Assembly (NCBI GenBank): GCA_963703085.1
Contig: OY969789.1
Span: 186,001 to 250,000, forward strand
Length of the DNA stretch: 64,000 nucleotides
Reading direction: 5' to 3'
From: DATAEG01 sp963703085
GTDB lineage: Bacteria > Actinomycetota > Actinomycetes > Mycobacteriales > Jatrophihabitantaceae
Below the pieces are notes generated by a model. The model was not told where the DNA came from and did not search any database. It saw only the letters and a list, made by a program, of their open reading frames with translations. The position numbers were made by a program, and so were the translations under genes. Positions within the stretch are counted from its first letter, which is position 1, and each line of letters opens with the position of its first letter. Shown here piece by piece: positions 40,259 to 48,533 of this stretch.

Positions 40259-42511
40259 CTAGCGGTTCAGACCAAGGTCGTACCGGTCAAGATTCATGAC
40301 CTTGTGCCAGGCGGCCACGAAGTCCCGAACGAACTTCTCTTGCCCGTCGTCGCTCGCGTAGACCTCAGCGACCGCGCGCAGCTCGGAGTTCGAGCCGAAG
40401 ACGAGGTCGACCCGGCTGCCGGTCCAGCGGAGCTCACCGGTGGCACGATCGCGGCCCTCGAACGTCTGCGCATCCTCCGCCGTGGCCTTCCACGTCGTAT
40501 CCATATCGAGCAGGTTGACGAAGAAGTCGTTGCTCAGCGATCCGGGCCTCGCGGTGAGGACACCGAGGGAGGACTGCTGGGCGTTGGCGTTCAGCACCCG
40601 CAGGCCGCCCACCAGGACCGTCATCTCGGGGGCGCTCAGGTTGAGCAGGTTCGCCCGGTCCAGCAGCAGGTACTCCGCCGGCAGGCGGTGGCCCTTGCCG
40701 AGGTAGTTACGGAACCCGTCCGCGGTCGGCTCCAGAGCAGCGAACGACTCCACGTCGGTCTGCTCCTGCGACGCGTCCGTGCGCCCCGGGCTGAACGGGA
40801 CCTCGACGTCCTGACCGGCGCTTTTCGCGGCTTGCTCCACCGCAGCGACACCACCGAGGACGATCAGGTCGGCGAGCGAGATCTGCTTGCCGCCGGTCTG
40901 CGAGGCATTGAACGAGGCCTGGATGCCCTCCAGCGTGCGGAGCACGATCGCCAGCTCGTCGGGGTCGTTCACCTCCCACCCGCTCTGCGGCTCGAGGCGG
41001 ATCCGGGCCCCGTTCGCTCCGCCTCGCTTGTCGCTGCTGCGGAACGTCGACGCCGATGCCCACGCGGTGGAGACCAACTGCGCGACCGACAAGCCCGAGT
41101 CGAGGATCAGCCCCTTCAGGGTGGCGATCTCCTCCGCGCCGACCAGCTCGTGCGTCACCTCCGGCACCGGGTCCTGCCACAGCAGCGTCTCCTGCGGGAC
41201 GAGCGGCCCGAGGTAGCGCTGGATCGGCCCCATGTCGCGGTGGGTCAGCTTGAACCAGGCCCGAGCGAACGCGTCCGCGAACTGATCCGGGTGCTCCAGG
41301 AAGCGCCGTGAGATCTGCTCGTACACCGGGTCGACGCGTAGCGCGAGATCGGTGGTCAACATGGTCGGCGGCCGAGTCAGTGAGCCGTCCTCCGGGTCCG
41401 GCACGGTATTGGCCCCCGCGCCGTCCTTCGGCTGCCACTGGTTCGCGCCGGCCGGGCTCTTGGTCAGCTCCCACTCGAAGCCGAACAGGTTCTCCAGGTA
41501 GCTGTTGTCCCACGTCGTGGGAGTGGCGTTCCAGGTGACCTCGAGCCCGCTGGTGATCACATCCCGGCCCTTGCCGGTGCCGAAACCCTGCTTCCAGCCC
41601 AGGCCCTGCTCCTCGAGCGGGGCGCCCTCCGGCTCCGGCCCGACGAACTGGTTGGGATCGGCCGCACCATGGGTCTTGCCGAACGTGTGGCCGCCGGCGA
41701 TCAGCGCGACTGTCTCCTCGTCGTTCATGGCCATGCGGTGGAACGTCTCGCGAATGTCGCGGGCCGAGGCGAGCGGGTCCGGATGGGCGTTCGGGCCCTC
41801 CGGGTTGACGTAGATGAGTCCCATCTGCACCGCGGCCAACGGGTTCTCCAGCTCGCGATCGCCGGTGTAACGGTCGTCGCCGAGCCAGGTCTCCTCGGGA
41901 CCCCAGTAGACGTCCTCGTCGGGCTCCCAGACGTCCGCGCGACCGCCGGCGAAACCGAACGTCTTGAAGCCCATCGACTCCAGGGCGCAGTTGCCGGTGA
42001 ACACGATCAGGTCGGCCCAGGACAACGCGCGGCCGTACTTCTTCTTGATCGGCCAGAGCAGCCGCCGCGCTTTGTCGAGGTTGCCGTTGTCCGGCCAGCT
42101 GTTCAGCGGCGCGAAGCGCTGCATGCCCGCGCCGGCTCCGCCCCGGCCGTCGTTGATGCGGTACGTGCCTGCACTGTGCCACGCCATCCGGATGAAGAAC
42201 GGCCCGTAGTGGCCGAAGTCGGCGGGCCACCAGTCCTGCGAGGTAGTCAGGACCTGCTCGATGTCTGCGCGCAGCTCGTCCAGGTTGACCGTCTGGAACG
42301 CCGCGGCGTAGTCGAAGTCTGCGTCCATCGGGTTCGCCACCGCCGGGTGCTTGCGGAGGACTTTGAGGTTGAGCTGGTTGGGCCACCAGTCACGATTGCT
42401 GCCGCCCTCTACGGGGTGCGCGCGACGACCCGACGCCACCGGGCATTTCGCTTCGTCGCTCGCCTCGGGCTCGTTCATCTCGCGGACAACAGCGTCAGGA
42501 CTGTCAGACAT
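40259..42511 (-). CDS. katG: Catalase-peroxidase
   Basis: A 750-residue bifunctional haem enzyme removing hydrogen peroxide. The distal triad is Arg108-Trp111-His112 in FFIRMAWHSAGTYRINDGRG; Trp111 would join Tyr (in GLIYVNPEG) and a Met in the catalytic adduct. The proximal haem ligand is in LIAGGHTFGKTHG. The Ser matching mycobacterial Ser315 is present (DVITSGLEV). Both the N-terminal active and C-terminal degenerate peroxidase domains are complete. A GGAAGGAAATTC ribosome site precedes ATG 42511. It follows furA by 15 bases, the classic actinobacterial furA-katG operon induced by peroxide and iron limitation. Confidence 0.98.
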   Translation of the reverse strand: MSDSPDAVVREMNEPEASDEAKCPVASGRRAHPVEGGSNRDWWPNQLNLKVLRKHPAVANPMDADFDYAAAFQTVNLDELRADIEQVLTTSQDWWPADFGHYGPFFIRMAWHSAGTYRINDGRGGAGAGMQRFAPLNSWPDNGNLDKARRLLWPIKKKYGRALSWADLIVFTGNCALESMGFKTFGFAGGRADVWEPDEDVYWGPEETWLGDDRYTGDRELENPLAAVQMGLIYVNPEGPNAHPDPLASARDIRETFHRMAMNDEETVALIAGGHTFGKTHGAADPNQFVGPEPEGAPLEEQGLGWKQGFGTGKGRDVITSGLEVTWNATPTTWDNSYLENLFGFEWELTKSPAGANQWQPKDGAGANTVPDPEDGSLTRPPTMLTTDLALRVDPVYEQISRRFLEHPDQFADAFARAWFKLTHRDMGPIQRYLGPLVPQETLLWQDPVPEVTHELVGAEEIATLKGLILDSGLSVAQLVSTAWASASTFRSSDKRGGANGARIRLEPQSGWEVNDPDELAIVLRTLEGIQASFNASQTGGKQISLADLIVLGGVAAVEQAAKSAGQDVEVPFSPGRTDASQEQTDVESFAALEPTADGFRNYLGKGHRLPAEYLLLDRANLLNLSAPEMTVLVGGLRVLNANAQQSSLGVLTARPGSLSNDFFVNLLDMDTTWKATAEDAQTFEGRDRATGELRWTGSRVDLVFGSNSELRAVAEVYASDDGQEKFVRDFVAAWHKVMNLDRYDLGLNR

Positions 42512-42526
42512 GAATTTCCTTCCGGA

Positions 42527-42967
42527 TCAGTGGGCGTGTTCAGCAGCAGAGGTGGAGCAGGAGGGGCATCGGCCCCAGTACACGACCTCGGCCTCGTCGA
42601 TGACGAACCCTCGATCGTCGGTCGCGGTCAGGCAGGGCGCGTCACCGACAGCGCAATCCACGTCGGCTATGGCTCCGCACGAGCGACATACGGCGTGATG
42701 ATGGTTGTCCCCGACCCGCGCCTCGTACCGGGCCACCGACCCGGCCGGCTCGATGCGGCGGATCAGACCGGCGGTCGTCAGCGCCCGCAGCACGTCGTAC
42801 ACCGCCTGATGAGAGACCTCGCCGAGGTCGTCCCGCGCTGCGCCGATGATCGACTCGGTGTCGGCGTGCGGATTGCGGTAGACGGCGCTCAGCACCGCCG
42901 CCCTGGGCCGGGTGACCCGCAGTGCGGCGCCGCGCAAGAGCTGCTCGACGTCCGGGGGCGCGACCAC
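42527..42967 (-). CDS. furA: Fur-family transcriptional repressor (FurA-like)
   Basis: A 146-residue Fur/PerR-type regulator. The winged-helix domain includes RVTRPRAAVLSAVYRNPHAD and SHQAVYDVLRALTTAGLIRR; the metal-binding part has DNHHHAVCRSCGAIADVDC (sensory His cluster and structural CxxC) and a second CPSCS near the C-terminus. It is expected to repress itself and katG until oxidised by peroxide. GTG 42967 is used; almost no spacing remains to the GGGGAGG in front, so translation may be leaderless as in mycobacterial furA. A palindromic candidate operator lies 19-39 bases upstream. Confidence 0.94.
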   Translation of the reverse strand: MVAPPDVEQLLRGAALRVTRPRAAVLSAVYRNPHADTESIIGAARDDLGEVSHQAVYDVLRALTTAGLIRRIEPAGSVARYEARVGDNHHHAVCRSCGAIADVDCAVGDAPCLTATDDRGFVIDEAEVVYWGRCPSCSTSAAEHAH

Positions 42968-42985
42968 CTCCCCAGTGTGGCCGAT

Positions 42986-43006
42986 ATTCTGGAATCAATC
43001 AAGAAT
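42986..43006 (-). promoter_or_regulatory. FurA operator candidate
   Basis: ATTCT and AGAAT arms frame an AT-rich ten-base centre (ATTCTTGATTGATTCCAGAAT on half-sites 43006-42986), much more AT-rich than the surroundings. Mycobacterial FurA binds a similar AT-rich palindrome just upstream of a leaderless furA. Confidence 0.65.
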
Positions 43007-43019
43007 GCGTCGGCTGCGC

Positions 43020-43955
43020 TCAGCGACGCAGTGCGGTCTCCTGGTCCATATGTGAGAGCTTCGCCGGGTTGCGCAGGGCGTAGAGCCCGGTGATGAGGCC
43101 GTCGTCGATGCGCACCGCGAGGACGGTGTCGACCTCACCATCGAGTCGCAGCACCAGTGCCGGGTGGCCGTTGACCTGGACCTGCTGCAGTGCCGCGGGG
43201 GCGATCGTGCGTAGACCGGCGGCCAGCGCATTGGCCACCTTGCCGGCTCCCACGATTGGGTGCAGGGCCGCCTGCTTGACTCCCCCGCCGTCGCCCAGGA
43301 AGACGACGTCCGGCGCAAGGATGTCCAGCAGCCCTTGCAGGTCGCCGGTCTCTGCCGCCCGTTGGAACGCCGCAAGCGCGTCCCGGGTGGCAGCCGGCGT
43401 CACGACACCACGCGGCCGGCGCGCCGCAACATGTGCACGGGCACGATGCGCGATCTGGCGGATCGCAGCCGGCTTCTTGTCAACGGCTTCGGCGATCTCG
43501 TCGTACTCCAGGTCGAACACCTCGCGCAGCACGAACACCGCCCGCTCCGTCGGGGTGAGCGTCTCCAGTACCAGCAACATCGCCAGCGAGACACTCTCCG
43601 CCAGCTCGACGTCCTCGGCCACGTCCGGGGCGGTGAGCAACGGTTCGGGCAGCCATGACCCGACGTAGGACTCCTTGCGGCGGCCGAGGATGCGCAGCCG
43701 GGTGAGCGCTTGGCGGGTGGCGATCTGCACCAAATAGGCGCGCTGATTCTGCACGGTATCGAGCTCGACGCCGGCCCACCGCAGCCAGGTCTCCTGCAGG
43801 ACGTCTTCGGCGTCCGCGGCCGAACCGAGGATCTCGTACACAACGGTGAACAGCAGGTTGCGGTGGGCGAGGAACGCCTCGGTGGCCGGCCCGGTGCGGT
43901 CGTCGTCCCTCGTGCTCGGGCCGCGATCGGGCTCGGTCTGCGACGTGCCGGCCAT
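43020..43955 (-). CDS. ECF41-type RNA polymerase sigma factor (SigJ-like) with SnoaL-like C-terminal domain
   Basis: A 311-residue extracytoplasmic-function sigma factor. Region 2: FLAHRNLLFTVVYEILGSAAD...DVLQETWLRW; region 4: LETLTPTERAVFVLREVFDL with helix-turn-helix YDEIAEAVDKKPAAIRQIAH. The C-terminal 110 residues (ALAAFQRAAETGDLQGLLDI, APDVVFLGDGGG) form the SnoaL-like domain that regulates ECF41 factors instead of a separate anti-sigma. ATG 43955, with GAGGAG upstream, is chosen over GTG 43991 because the predicted promoter -10 (43994-43997) would start transcription inside the longer frame. The divergent CxxC protein is the typical ECF41 target. Confidence 0.93.
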   Translation of the reverse strand: MAGTSQTEPDRGPSTRDDDRTGPATEAFLAHRNLLFTVVYEILGSAADAEDVLQETWLRWAGVELDTVQNQRAYLVQIATRQALTRLRILGRRKESYVGSWLPEPLLTAPDVAEDVELAESVSLAMLLVLETLTPTERAVFVLREVFDLEYDEIAEAVDKKPAAIRQIAHRARAHVAARRPRGVVTPAATRDALAAFQRAAETGDLQGLLDILAPDVVFLGDGGGVKQAALHPIVGAGKVANALAAGLRTIAPAALQQVQVNGHPALVLRLDGEVDTVLAVRIDDGLITGLYALRNPAKLSHMDQETALRR

Positions 43956-43993
43956 GGGCAGCTCCTCTTCACGGTCAACTGTGCCATTCACGA

Positions 43994-44020
43994 GACGTCA
44001 CACCGCGTCCGGGTGTGACA
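43994..44020 (-). promoter_or_regulatory. ECF41-type promoter of the sigma factor gene (autoregulation)
   Basis: On the minus strand TGTCACA (44020-44014) is followed after exactly 16 bases by CGTC (43997-43994), the -35/-10 pattern described for ECF41 sigma factors, about 40 bases upstream of ATG 43955. Confidence 0.8.
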
Positions 44021-44055
44021 CCCAGCCGGTATGGCACGCATCACGTGACCGGCGC

Positions 44056-44082
44056 TGTCACAAGGTCCGCTCGGCCGACATC
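44056..44082 (+). promoter_or_regulatory. ECF41-type promoter of the CxxC protein gene
   Basis: TGTCACA (44056-44062), a 16-base spacer and CATC (44079-44082), one mismatch from CGTC, on the plus strand upstream of ATG 44133. It mirrors the promoter of the sigma gene in the same intergenic region. Confidence 0.72.
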
Positions 44083-44132
44083 CCATGGTCGTCATTGCAC
44101 GTACATCCAGATCACGAGTGAGGATGAAGTTC

Positions 44133-44618
44133 ATGGAACCCCGTATCAACATGTTCGACACCGAGGTAGGCGGCAAGTTCGCCAAGCGATTCGCCAATGC
44201 CAGCCAGGTGATCACGAAGTCCACGCTGCCCAGCTCCACCCAGGAACTGGTGTCGCTGCGCGCCAGCCAGATCAACGGGTGCGGTTGGTGCATCGACCTG
44301 CACACGAAGGAGGCCGCTGCTGCCGGCGAAACGGCAGTACGACTCAATCTGGTCGCCGCCTGGCGCGAGTCCACGGTGTTCACCGAGGCCGAGCGGGCGG
44401 CGTTGGCGCTCAGCGAGGAGGGCACCCGGTTCGCCGACGCCGACTCGGGAGTGTCCGACGAGACCTGGGCACAGGTCCGTAAGCACTACGACGACGAGCA
44501 GATTGCTGCTCTGGTCAGCTTGGTCGCCCTGATCAATGCGGCCAACCGAATGGCCGTGATCGTGCATCAGCAGGGCGGTTCCTACGAGGCGGGCATGTTC
44601 GCAGCCATGCTCGACTGA
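44133..44618 (+). CDS. Carboxymuconolactone-decarboxylase/AhpD-like protein
   Basis: A 161-residue protein of the CMD family. INGCGWCIDLHTKEA carries the CxxC-x6-type motif (Cys-Gly-Trp-Cys with a nearby His) used by AhpD-like peroxidase-reducing proteins. The helix EERAALALSEEGTRF-like segment and the final LVALINAANRMAVIVHQ are standard. ATG 44133 has GAGTGAGG at the right distance; ATG 44124 is possible. CMD-family genes are the characteristic partner of ECF41 sigma factors, and this one has its own ECF41-type promoter. It probably reduces or detoxifies peroxides or another oxidised compound; the substrate is unknown. Confidence 0.9.
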   Translation: MEPRINMFDTEVGGKFAKRFANASQVITKSTLPSSTQELVSLRASQINGCGWCIDLHTKEAAAAGETAVRLNLVAAWRESTVFTEAERAALALSEEGTRFADADSGVSDETWAQVRKHYDDEQIAALVSLVALINAANRMAVIVHQQGGSYEAGMFAAMLD

Positions 44619-44785
44619 TCAGCAGATGATCCGCTGAGCAGAGGTCGGATCGCGTCGGCTGCCAACGGTGACGACGATCCGTCCTCTGACTCGGCGACAC
44701 GCAGCCGACCGGTCTGCTCGGCGGACTCGCTCGGGACCCATGGCTGTCGTTCCGCGCCGTTGTCCTGGGTGACAGGATGCAAGTC

Positions 44786-45688
44786 ATGGACGCAACGCAA
44801 CTGGAGAAGGTTCGTTCCGGTCAGGGCTTCTTCGCGGCCCTGGATCAGAGCGGCGGCAGCACGCCGAAGGCGCTCGGCGAGTACGGCATCGCGGAGAGTC
44901 GGTACGGCTCCGAGGACGAAATGTTCGACCTCGTCCATGCGATGCGCACCCGCGTCGTGACTGATCCCGCGTTCGACGGCTCGCGGATTTTGGCTGCCAT
45001 CCTGTTCGAGCAAACGATGGAGCGCGACATGCAGGGCCGGCCGACCGCGCAGTACCTCTGGGACGAGAAGCAGGTCGTGCCGTTCCTCAAAGTGGACCTG
45101 GGCCTCGCCGACGAAGAGAACGGCGTGCAACTCATGAAGCCGATAGCCAACCTCGACGACACGCTGGAGCGGGCGAACCGGCACCGGATCTTCGGCACCA
45201 AGATGCGCTCGGTCATCAAGGACGCCGAGGACGCCGGGGTGACGGCGATCGTCGACCAGCAGTTCGAGTACGCCGCGCGGATCTCGGCAGCTGGGCTCGT
45301 CCCGATCATCGAACCCGAGGTGAGCATCGACAGCCCGCACAAGGAAGAGGCGGAGACACTGCTGCGGGATGCGCTGCAGCTGCGCATCTCGGCGCTGCCC
45401 GACGGCGCGACTGTGATGCTGAAGCTGACCATCCCTACTCGGCCGGGCCTGTACGCCGGGCTCGCCGCCGACCCGCGGGTGCTCCGGGTGCTCGCCCTGT
45501 CCGGCGGGTACCACCGCGACGAAGCCTGCGCCTTGCTCGCCAAGGACCCGAGCATGATCGCGAGCTTCTCCCGGGCGCTGCTCGAAGGGTTGTCCGACGA
45601 GCAGACCGACGAGCAGTTCCATGCACAGTTGGACGAGGCGATCGAGCAGATCTTCCAGGCGTCGACGGCGAAGTCGCCCCCGAACTGA
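44786..45688 (+). CDS. fda: Class I fructose-bisphosphate aldolase
   Basis: A 300-residue Schiff-base aldolase of the bacterial class I type, splitting fructose 1,6-bisphosphate to triose phosphates. Recognisable blocks: GQGFFAALDQSGGSTPKALG, VVPFLKVDLGLADEENGVQL, IFGTKMRSVIKDAEDAG and PIIEPEVSI (active-site Glu/Lys region), then MLKLTIPTRPGLYAGL. ATG 44786 has AGGA nine bases upstream and is chosen over 44777. The gene stands alone with a 158-base upstream gap. The Kiwa operon begins 52 bases downstream, so read-through is possible. Confidence 0.93.
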   Translation: MDATQLEKVRSGQGFFAALDQSGGSTPKALGEYGIAESRYGSEDEMFDLVHAMRTRVVTDPAFDGSRILAAILFEQTMERDMQGRPTAQYLWDEKQVVPFLKVDLGLADEENGVQLMKPIANLDDTLERANRHRIFGTKMRSVIKDAEDAGVTAIVDQQFEYAARISAAGLVPIIEPEVSIDSPHKEEAETLLRDALQLRISALPDGATVMLKLTIPTRPGLYAGLAADPRVLRVLALSGGYHRDEACALLAKDPSMIASFSRALLEGLSDEQTDEQFHAQLDEAIEQIFQASTAKSPPN

Positions 45689-45740
45689 CAGCGGGTGGCG
45701 CTCGGCGCAAAATGTCGGCCCTGGCACCTAGCCTGCAGGC

Positions 45741-46343
45741 ATGCGGGTGAAGGGGATGAGACGAACGCTTCGGCGGTCCTCTGCTGCCGTGATTCGCGGT
45801 CGGCTCTTCCTTTCCTCGTATGCACCGCTGTTCGCCATCCTGGCCGCTCGGACCTGTCCGGGCATCGGCGATGACGGCGAGCCGCTGTGGGCGTTCCTGC
45901 TCGCCGTGGCTCTCACCGTCGTCGGCCTTCTCGACATGATTTGGCTGGTGTCCGGGGCACGCCGGCGCAGCGGCCGAACGGTGACACCTCTGCAGGTCGA
46001 TCAGCAGGGCGCCGCGGTGGCGGGTTACCTGCCCACGTATCTGTTGCCATTCGTCGGCATCGGGCCGCAGTCCACCGGAGGCTGGATCGGCTACGGCATC
46101 TATATCGGCGTGCTGTTCGTGGTGTTCCTGGGGTCCGACTTCGCACTGGTCAACCCCACGCTCTACTTGTTCGGACGCCGGGTCACCCGAATCACCCTGG
46201 CGGAGCGCACGGACCCGGATGCGGTGCCGGTCCGCGTCTCGATCCTGGTCGTGTCGACGAGGGTCCCGCGGGTCGGTGAACCCATTCTGTTGACGCGCCT
46301 CGCCGGGTGCTGGGTGGAGAAGGAGAGGGACGGGCATGGCTGA
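45741..46343 (+). CDS. kwaA: KwaA-like membrane protein of a Kiwa anti-phage system
   Basis: A 200-residue protein with four membrane segments at about 22-37 (LFLSSYAPLFAILAA), 48-71, 92-107 (VAGYLPTYLLPFVGIG) and 114-132, then VNPTLYLFGRRVTRITLAE and a soluble C-terminal tail. The S-Y-x-P-L-F start, the Y-L-x-T-Y-x-x-P-F third helix and the N-P-x-L-x-x-F-G segment match what I know of KwaA, the membrane sensor of Kiwa. It overlaps the DUF4868 gene by eight bases, the expected KwaA-KwaB pairing. In known Kiwa the membrane component responds to phage adsorption or injection and KwaB blocks phage replication and late transcription. Assignment by motif memory, not by search. Confidence 0.82.
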   Translation: MRVKGMRRTLRRSSAAVIRGRLFLSSYAPLFAILAARTCPGIGDDGEPLWAFLLAVALTVVGLLDMIWLVSGARRRSGRTVTPLQVDQQGAAVAGYLPTYLLPFVGIGPQSTGGWIGYGIYIGVLFVVFLGSDFALVNPTLYLFGRRVTRITLAERTDPDAVPVRVSILVVSTRVPRVGEPILLTRLAGCWVEKERDGHG

Positions 46344-47274
46344 GTTCGCCTGGTCGAAGGTCGAGGTAGTCGGCGATCCTCGATTGCTGATCGGTCGCCG
46401 GCCGCGGCCGCATCAGCTCAGCGGCGTGCGGATCGACCTTCACCAGGACACGTTCGGCGTGCTGGCCGAGATTGCCCGCACCGCGCTCGACGGGCTTGCC
46501 TCGTCTCAAGCGCGTCCGTACGAGCCGTTCGCCGCGCTGGAGGACGGCGAGGAACACTTCGAGCTGCGGGTGGATCAGGTTCAGGGTGTCGGCGGTGACA
46601 GCGCGCACCTGTTCGGCCTGCTCGACATCGTCGACGACCTCGAGGTCGAAGATCCGCGCGAACTCAGCGATCGCAGCAATGCGTTCTACGCGCTGTGCTG
46701 GCCCGACGCGCCAACCCCGCTCTCCGTCATCAAGAAGATCGATCCCGCCCGAGCCGTCCGGCACGGCCGATTCTTTCAGTACCGAGACACCCTGCGACGC
46801 ATGGAGAATCCGGATCTGATCCTGGCTGACTCTGTGGACTTCGCGATCGCCGGCGATCGTGCCGGCGTGCTTCGCTCCGCCCCGTTTCGCCAACTACTGT
46901 CAGATACTCAGGTCGCGCTCGAGCAAGTCCCCACCTACGTCGAGTCGATCTCGGAATCCCTGGAACCCCAGGTGCCGATGAGCAACGACTCACGCACCGT
47001 GCTCACCGCCAAGGCGACCGCCCGGGTGTCCTACGCGCAGCGGTTGGGTCGACTGGTCGACAGGCTCCAGCGCGTCGCGCCCACCCGGGCCCAGATCGAG
47101 CAAGCCTGCCAGCGTCATCTCGGCGACCCGCACGCGCTGCTCGACGACAAGGGCCGGCTCGAGATCACCGAATCCACCGTGCCCCTCGCGCTCGACCTGC
47201 TCGAGGGCCGGCTCTTCGAAGACGACTTCTCCGGCGAACACCGGCGCGCGGATCGATGGTCCCGCACCCGGTGA
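46336..47274 (+). CDS. kwaB: KwaB-like (DUF4868) protein of a Kiwa anti-phage system
   Basis: A 312-residue soluble protein. The DUF4868 core is visible: NAFYALCWPDAPTPLSVIKK, IDPARAVRHGRFFQYRDTLR, the acidic LILADSVDFAIAGDRAGVLR, APFRQLLSDTQVALE, and the closing ALDLLEGRLFEDDFSGEHRR. KwaB binds DNA in characterised Kiwa systems and is the effector. The upstream 90 residues are divergent from proteobacterial versions. GGAGAGGG before ATG 46336 and the overlap with kwaA indicate tight co-expression. It is in frame, with ordinary GC and codon use, so it is not an obviously recent import. Confidence 0.82.
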   Translation: MAEFAWSKVEVVGDPRLLIGRRPRPHQLSGVRIDLHQDTFGVLAEIARTALDGLASSQARPYEPFAALEDGEEHFELRVDQVQGVGGDSAHLFGLLDIVDDLEVEDPRELSDRSNAFYALCWPDAPTPLSVIKKIDPARAVRHGRFFQYRDTLRRMENPDLILADSVDFAIAGDRAGVLRSAPFRQLLSDTQVALEQVPTYVESISESLEPQVPMSNDSRTVLTAKATARVSYAQRLGRLVDRLQRVAPTRAQIEQACQRHLGDPHALLDDKGRLEITESTVPLALDLLEGRLFEDDFSGEHRRADRWSRTR

Positions 47275-47338
47275 CTGCGCAATGACCTGCTGAGCGGCAG
47301 ATGTCGACGGCTGATGGACTTCCAGCTAGTCTCCGCGC

Positions 47339-47866
47339 ATGCCGGCTCTACCGGTATTCGACGTCAGCGCACTGTTCAGCGCGCTCAACACCGAACGCGC
47401 TGAACGGGGTCTGCTCTGGCCGGCTCTCGCCGAGGAATTGAGTCAGCAGTCAGCTGACCTCAACGCCGAACTGATGGATCACTCGGTGTGTCCTGGCGCG
47501 ATCGTGCGACTGTCGACGCGGGATGCGATTTCTTGCCAGTACGCGACCCTCATCCTGCGCTGGATCCGCCGGGCGCCCGAGGACTTCCTGACCGGGCCGG
47601 TGGCCGATGTGGGTGAGCTGCGCTTGCCGGAAGCCGGACCCGACGCTCGGCTCCGCTGGGACTTGCCGGAGTTGTACGGGGCGCTTAACCAGAAACGCCA
47701 AGAGTGCAACCTGACCTGGACTGCCCTGGCGCGCGAGCTGGACTGCACACCGAGCCGGCTGACCAATCTGCGAACCGCCCGCCTCGCAGACATGGAGCTC
47801 GCGATGCGGGTCACTCAGTGGCTCGGCCGACCGGCAGCCGCCTTCATCCACCCCGCACAGTGGTGA
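47339..47866 (+). CDS. Small protein with two XRE-like helix-turn-helix repeats
   Basis: A 175-residue hypothetical protein made of two related halves. Residues about 8-85 (VSALFSALNTERAERGLLWPALAEEL...ATLILRWIRRAPEDFL) and 107-170 (LPELYGALNQKRQECNLTWT, ALARELDCTPSRLTNLRTA, ...TQWLGRPAAAFI) share the same order of L-x-x-A-L-N, L-x-W-x-x-L-A-x-E-L and a closing L-x-W-L/I-x-R helix. The second half keeps a readable XRE/Cro-type HTH; in the first the recognition region is longer and less regular. It follows kwaB by 64 bases on the same strand and could regulate it, but similar proteins also occur alone in actinobacteria. Confidence 0.7.
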   Translation: MPALPVFDVSALFSALNTERAERGLLWPALAEELSQQSADLNAELMDHSVCPGAIVRLSTRDAISCQYATLILRWIRRAPEDFLTGPVADVGELRLPEAGPDARLRWDLPELYGALNQKRQECNLTWTALARELDCTPSRLTNLRTARLADMELAMRVTQWLGRPAAAFIHPAQW

Positions 47867-47927
47867 TTGCGGCGCCCCGCGCCGCCCCGGATTCGCCGAA
47901 GACGATCCGGAGCAGCGGCGATACCGG

Positions 47928-48371
47928 TCAGGAGACGGCGGCCTTCACCAGGCTGGCGATCCGCTTCTCCACCGCAGGGGTCCATTTCGTCAGTGCGTAG
48001 GACACCGGCCACATGTCGCCGTCGTCGACGTTCGCCGCGTCCTGAAAGCCGAGGGTTGAGTAGCGGTAGTTGAACTTGCCCGAGTCCTGGAAAAAGATGA
48101 CGACCTTGTCGTCGGAGTTCGCGTACGCAGGCATGCCGTACCACGTCTTGGGCGACAGCTCCGGGGCATTCGCCGTCACCGTCATGTGCACCCGCTCGGC
48201 GAGCGTGCGGTCCGCCGGTGCCATCCCTGCGATTTTGTCGAGAAGCGCTTGAAGTCCATCGGCCTTCTTGGCGCCCTTCTTGCCTTCGGCCCGCAACTCG
48301 GCAGCACGCTCCTTCATCGCGGCGCGTTCCTCGGCACTGAAGCCGTCGGCCTTGGCAGTACTGGTCGGCAT
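47928..48371 (-). CDS. DUF1801 (YdhG-like) family protein
   Basis: A 147-residue protein. The N-terminal third is a Lys/Glu/Ala-rich helix (FSAEERAAMKERAAELRAEG, KKGAKKAD); the rest is the DUF1801/YdhG fold with ELSPKTWYGMPAYANSDDKV, VIFFQDSGKFNYRYSTLGFQD and TKWTPAVEKRIASLVKAA. Related proteins include frataxin-like iron chaperones, but the role here is unknown. ATG 48371 is preceded by AAGGGAACC at suitable spacing; the longer frame to 48443 has no support. It is convergent with the XRE-like gene and divergent from the phosphotransferase gene. Confidence 0.85.
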   Translation of the reverse strand: MPTSTAKADGFSAEERAAMKERAAELRAEGKKGAKKADGLQALLDKIAGMAPADRTLAERVHMTVTANAPELSPKTWYGMPAYANSDDKVVIFFQDSGKFNYRYSTLGFQDAANVDDGDMWPVSYALTKWTPAVEKRIASLVKAAVS

Positions 48372-48533
48372 GTCTCGGTTCCCTTCGTCCGCGCGGCTCG
48401 TCGTCGAACCGCGATTCGTCGAAAGATTATGGCGGGAGGCCACCGTGCGGCTTCTCGATTCCTGACCGAATCCGCCGGCCCTACTTCGCCGCGCCGAAAC
48501 CGACTCGGACCACCCAGTAGTGGAGCAGCACCG

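Noticed and set aside
45741..47866. Toxin-antitoxin locus
   Set aside because: Small XRE-like protein next to two genes suggested it, but the partners are a four-helix membrane protein and a 312-residue DUF4868 protein, which fit Kiwa and no known TA type.
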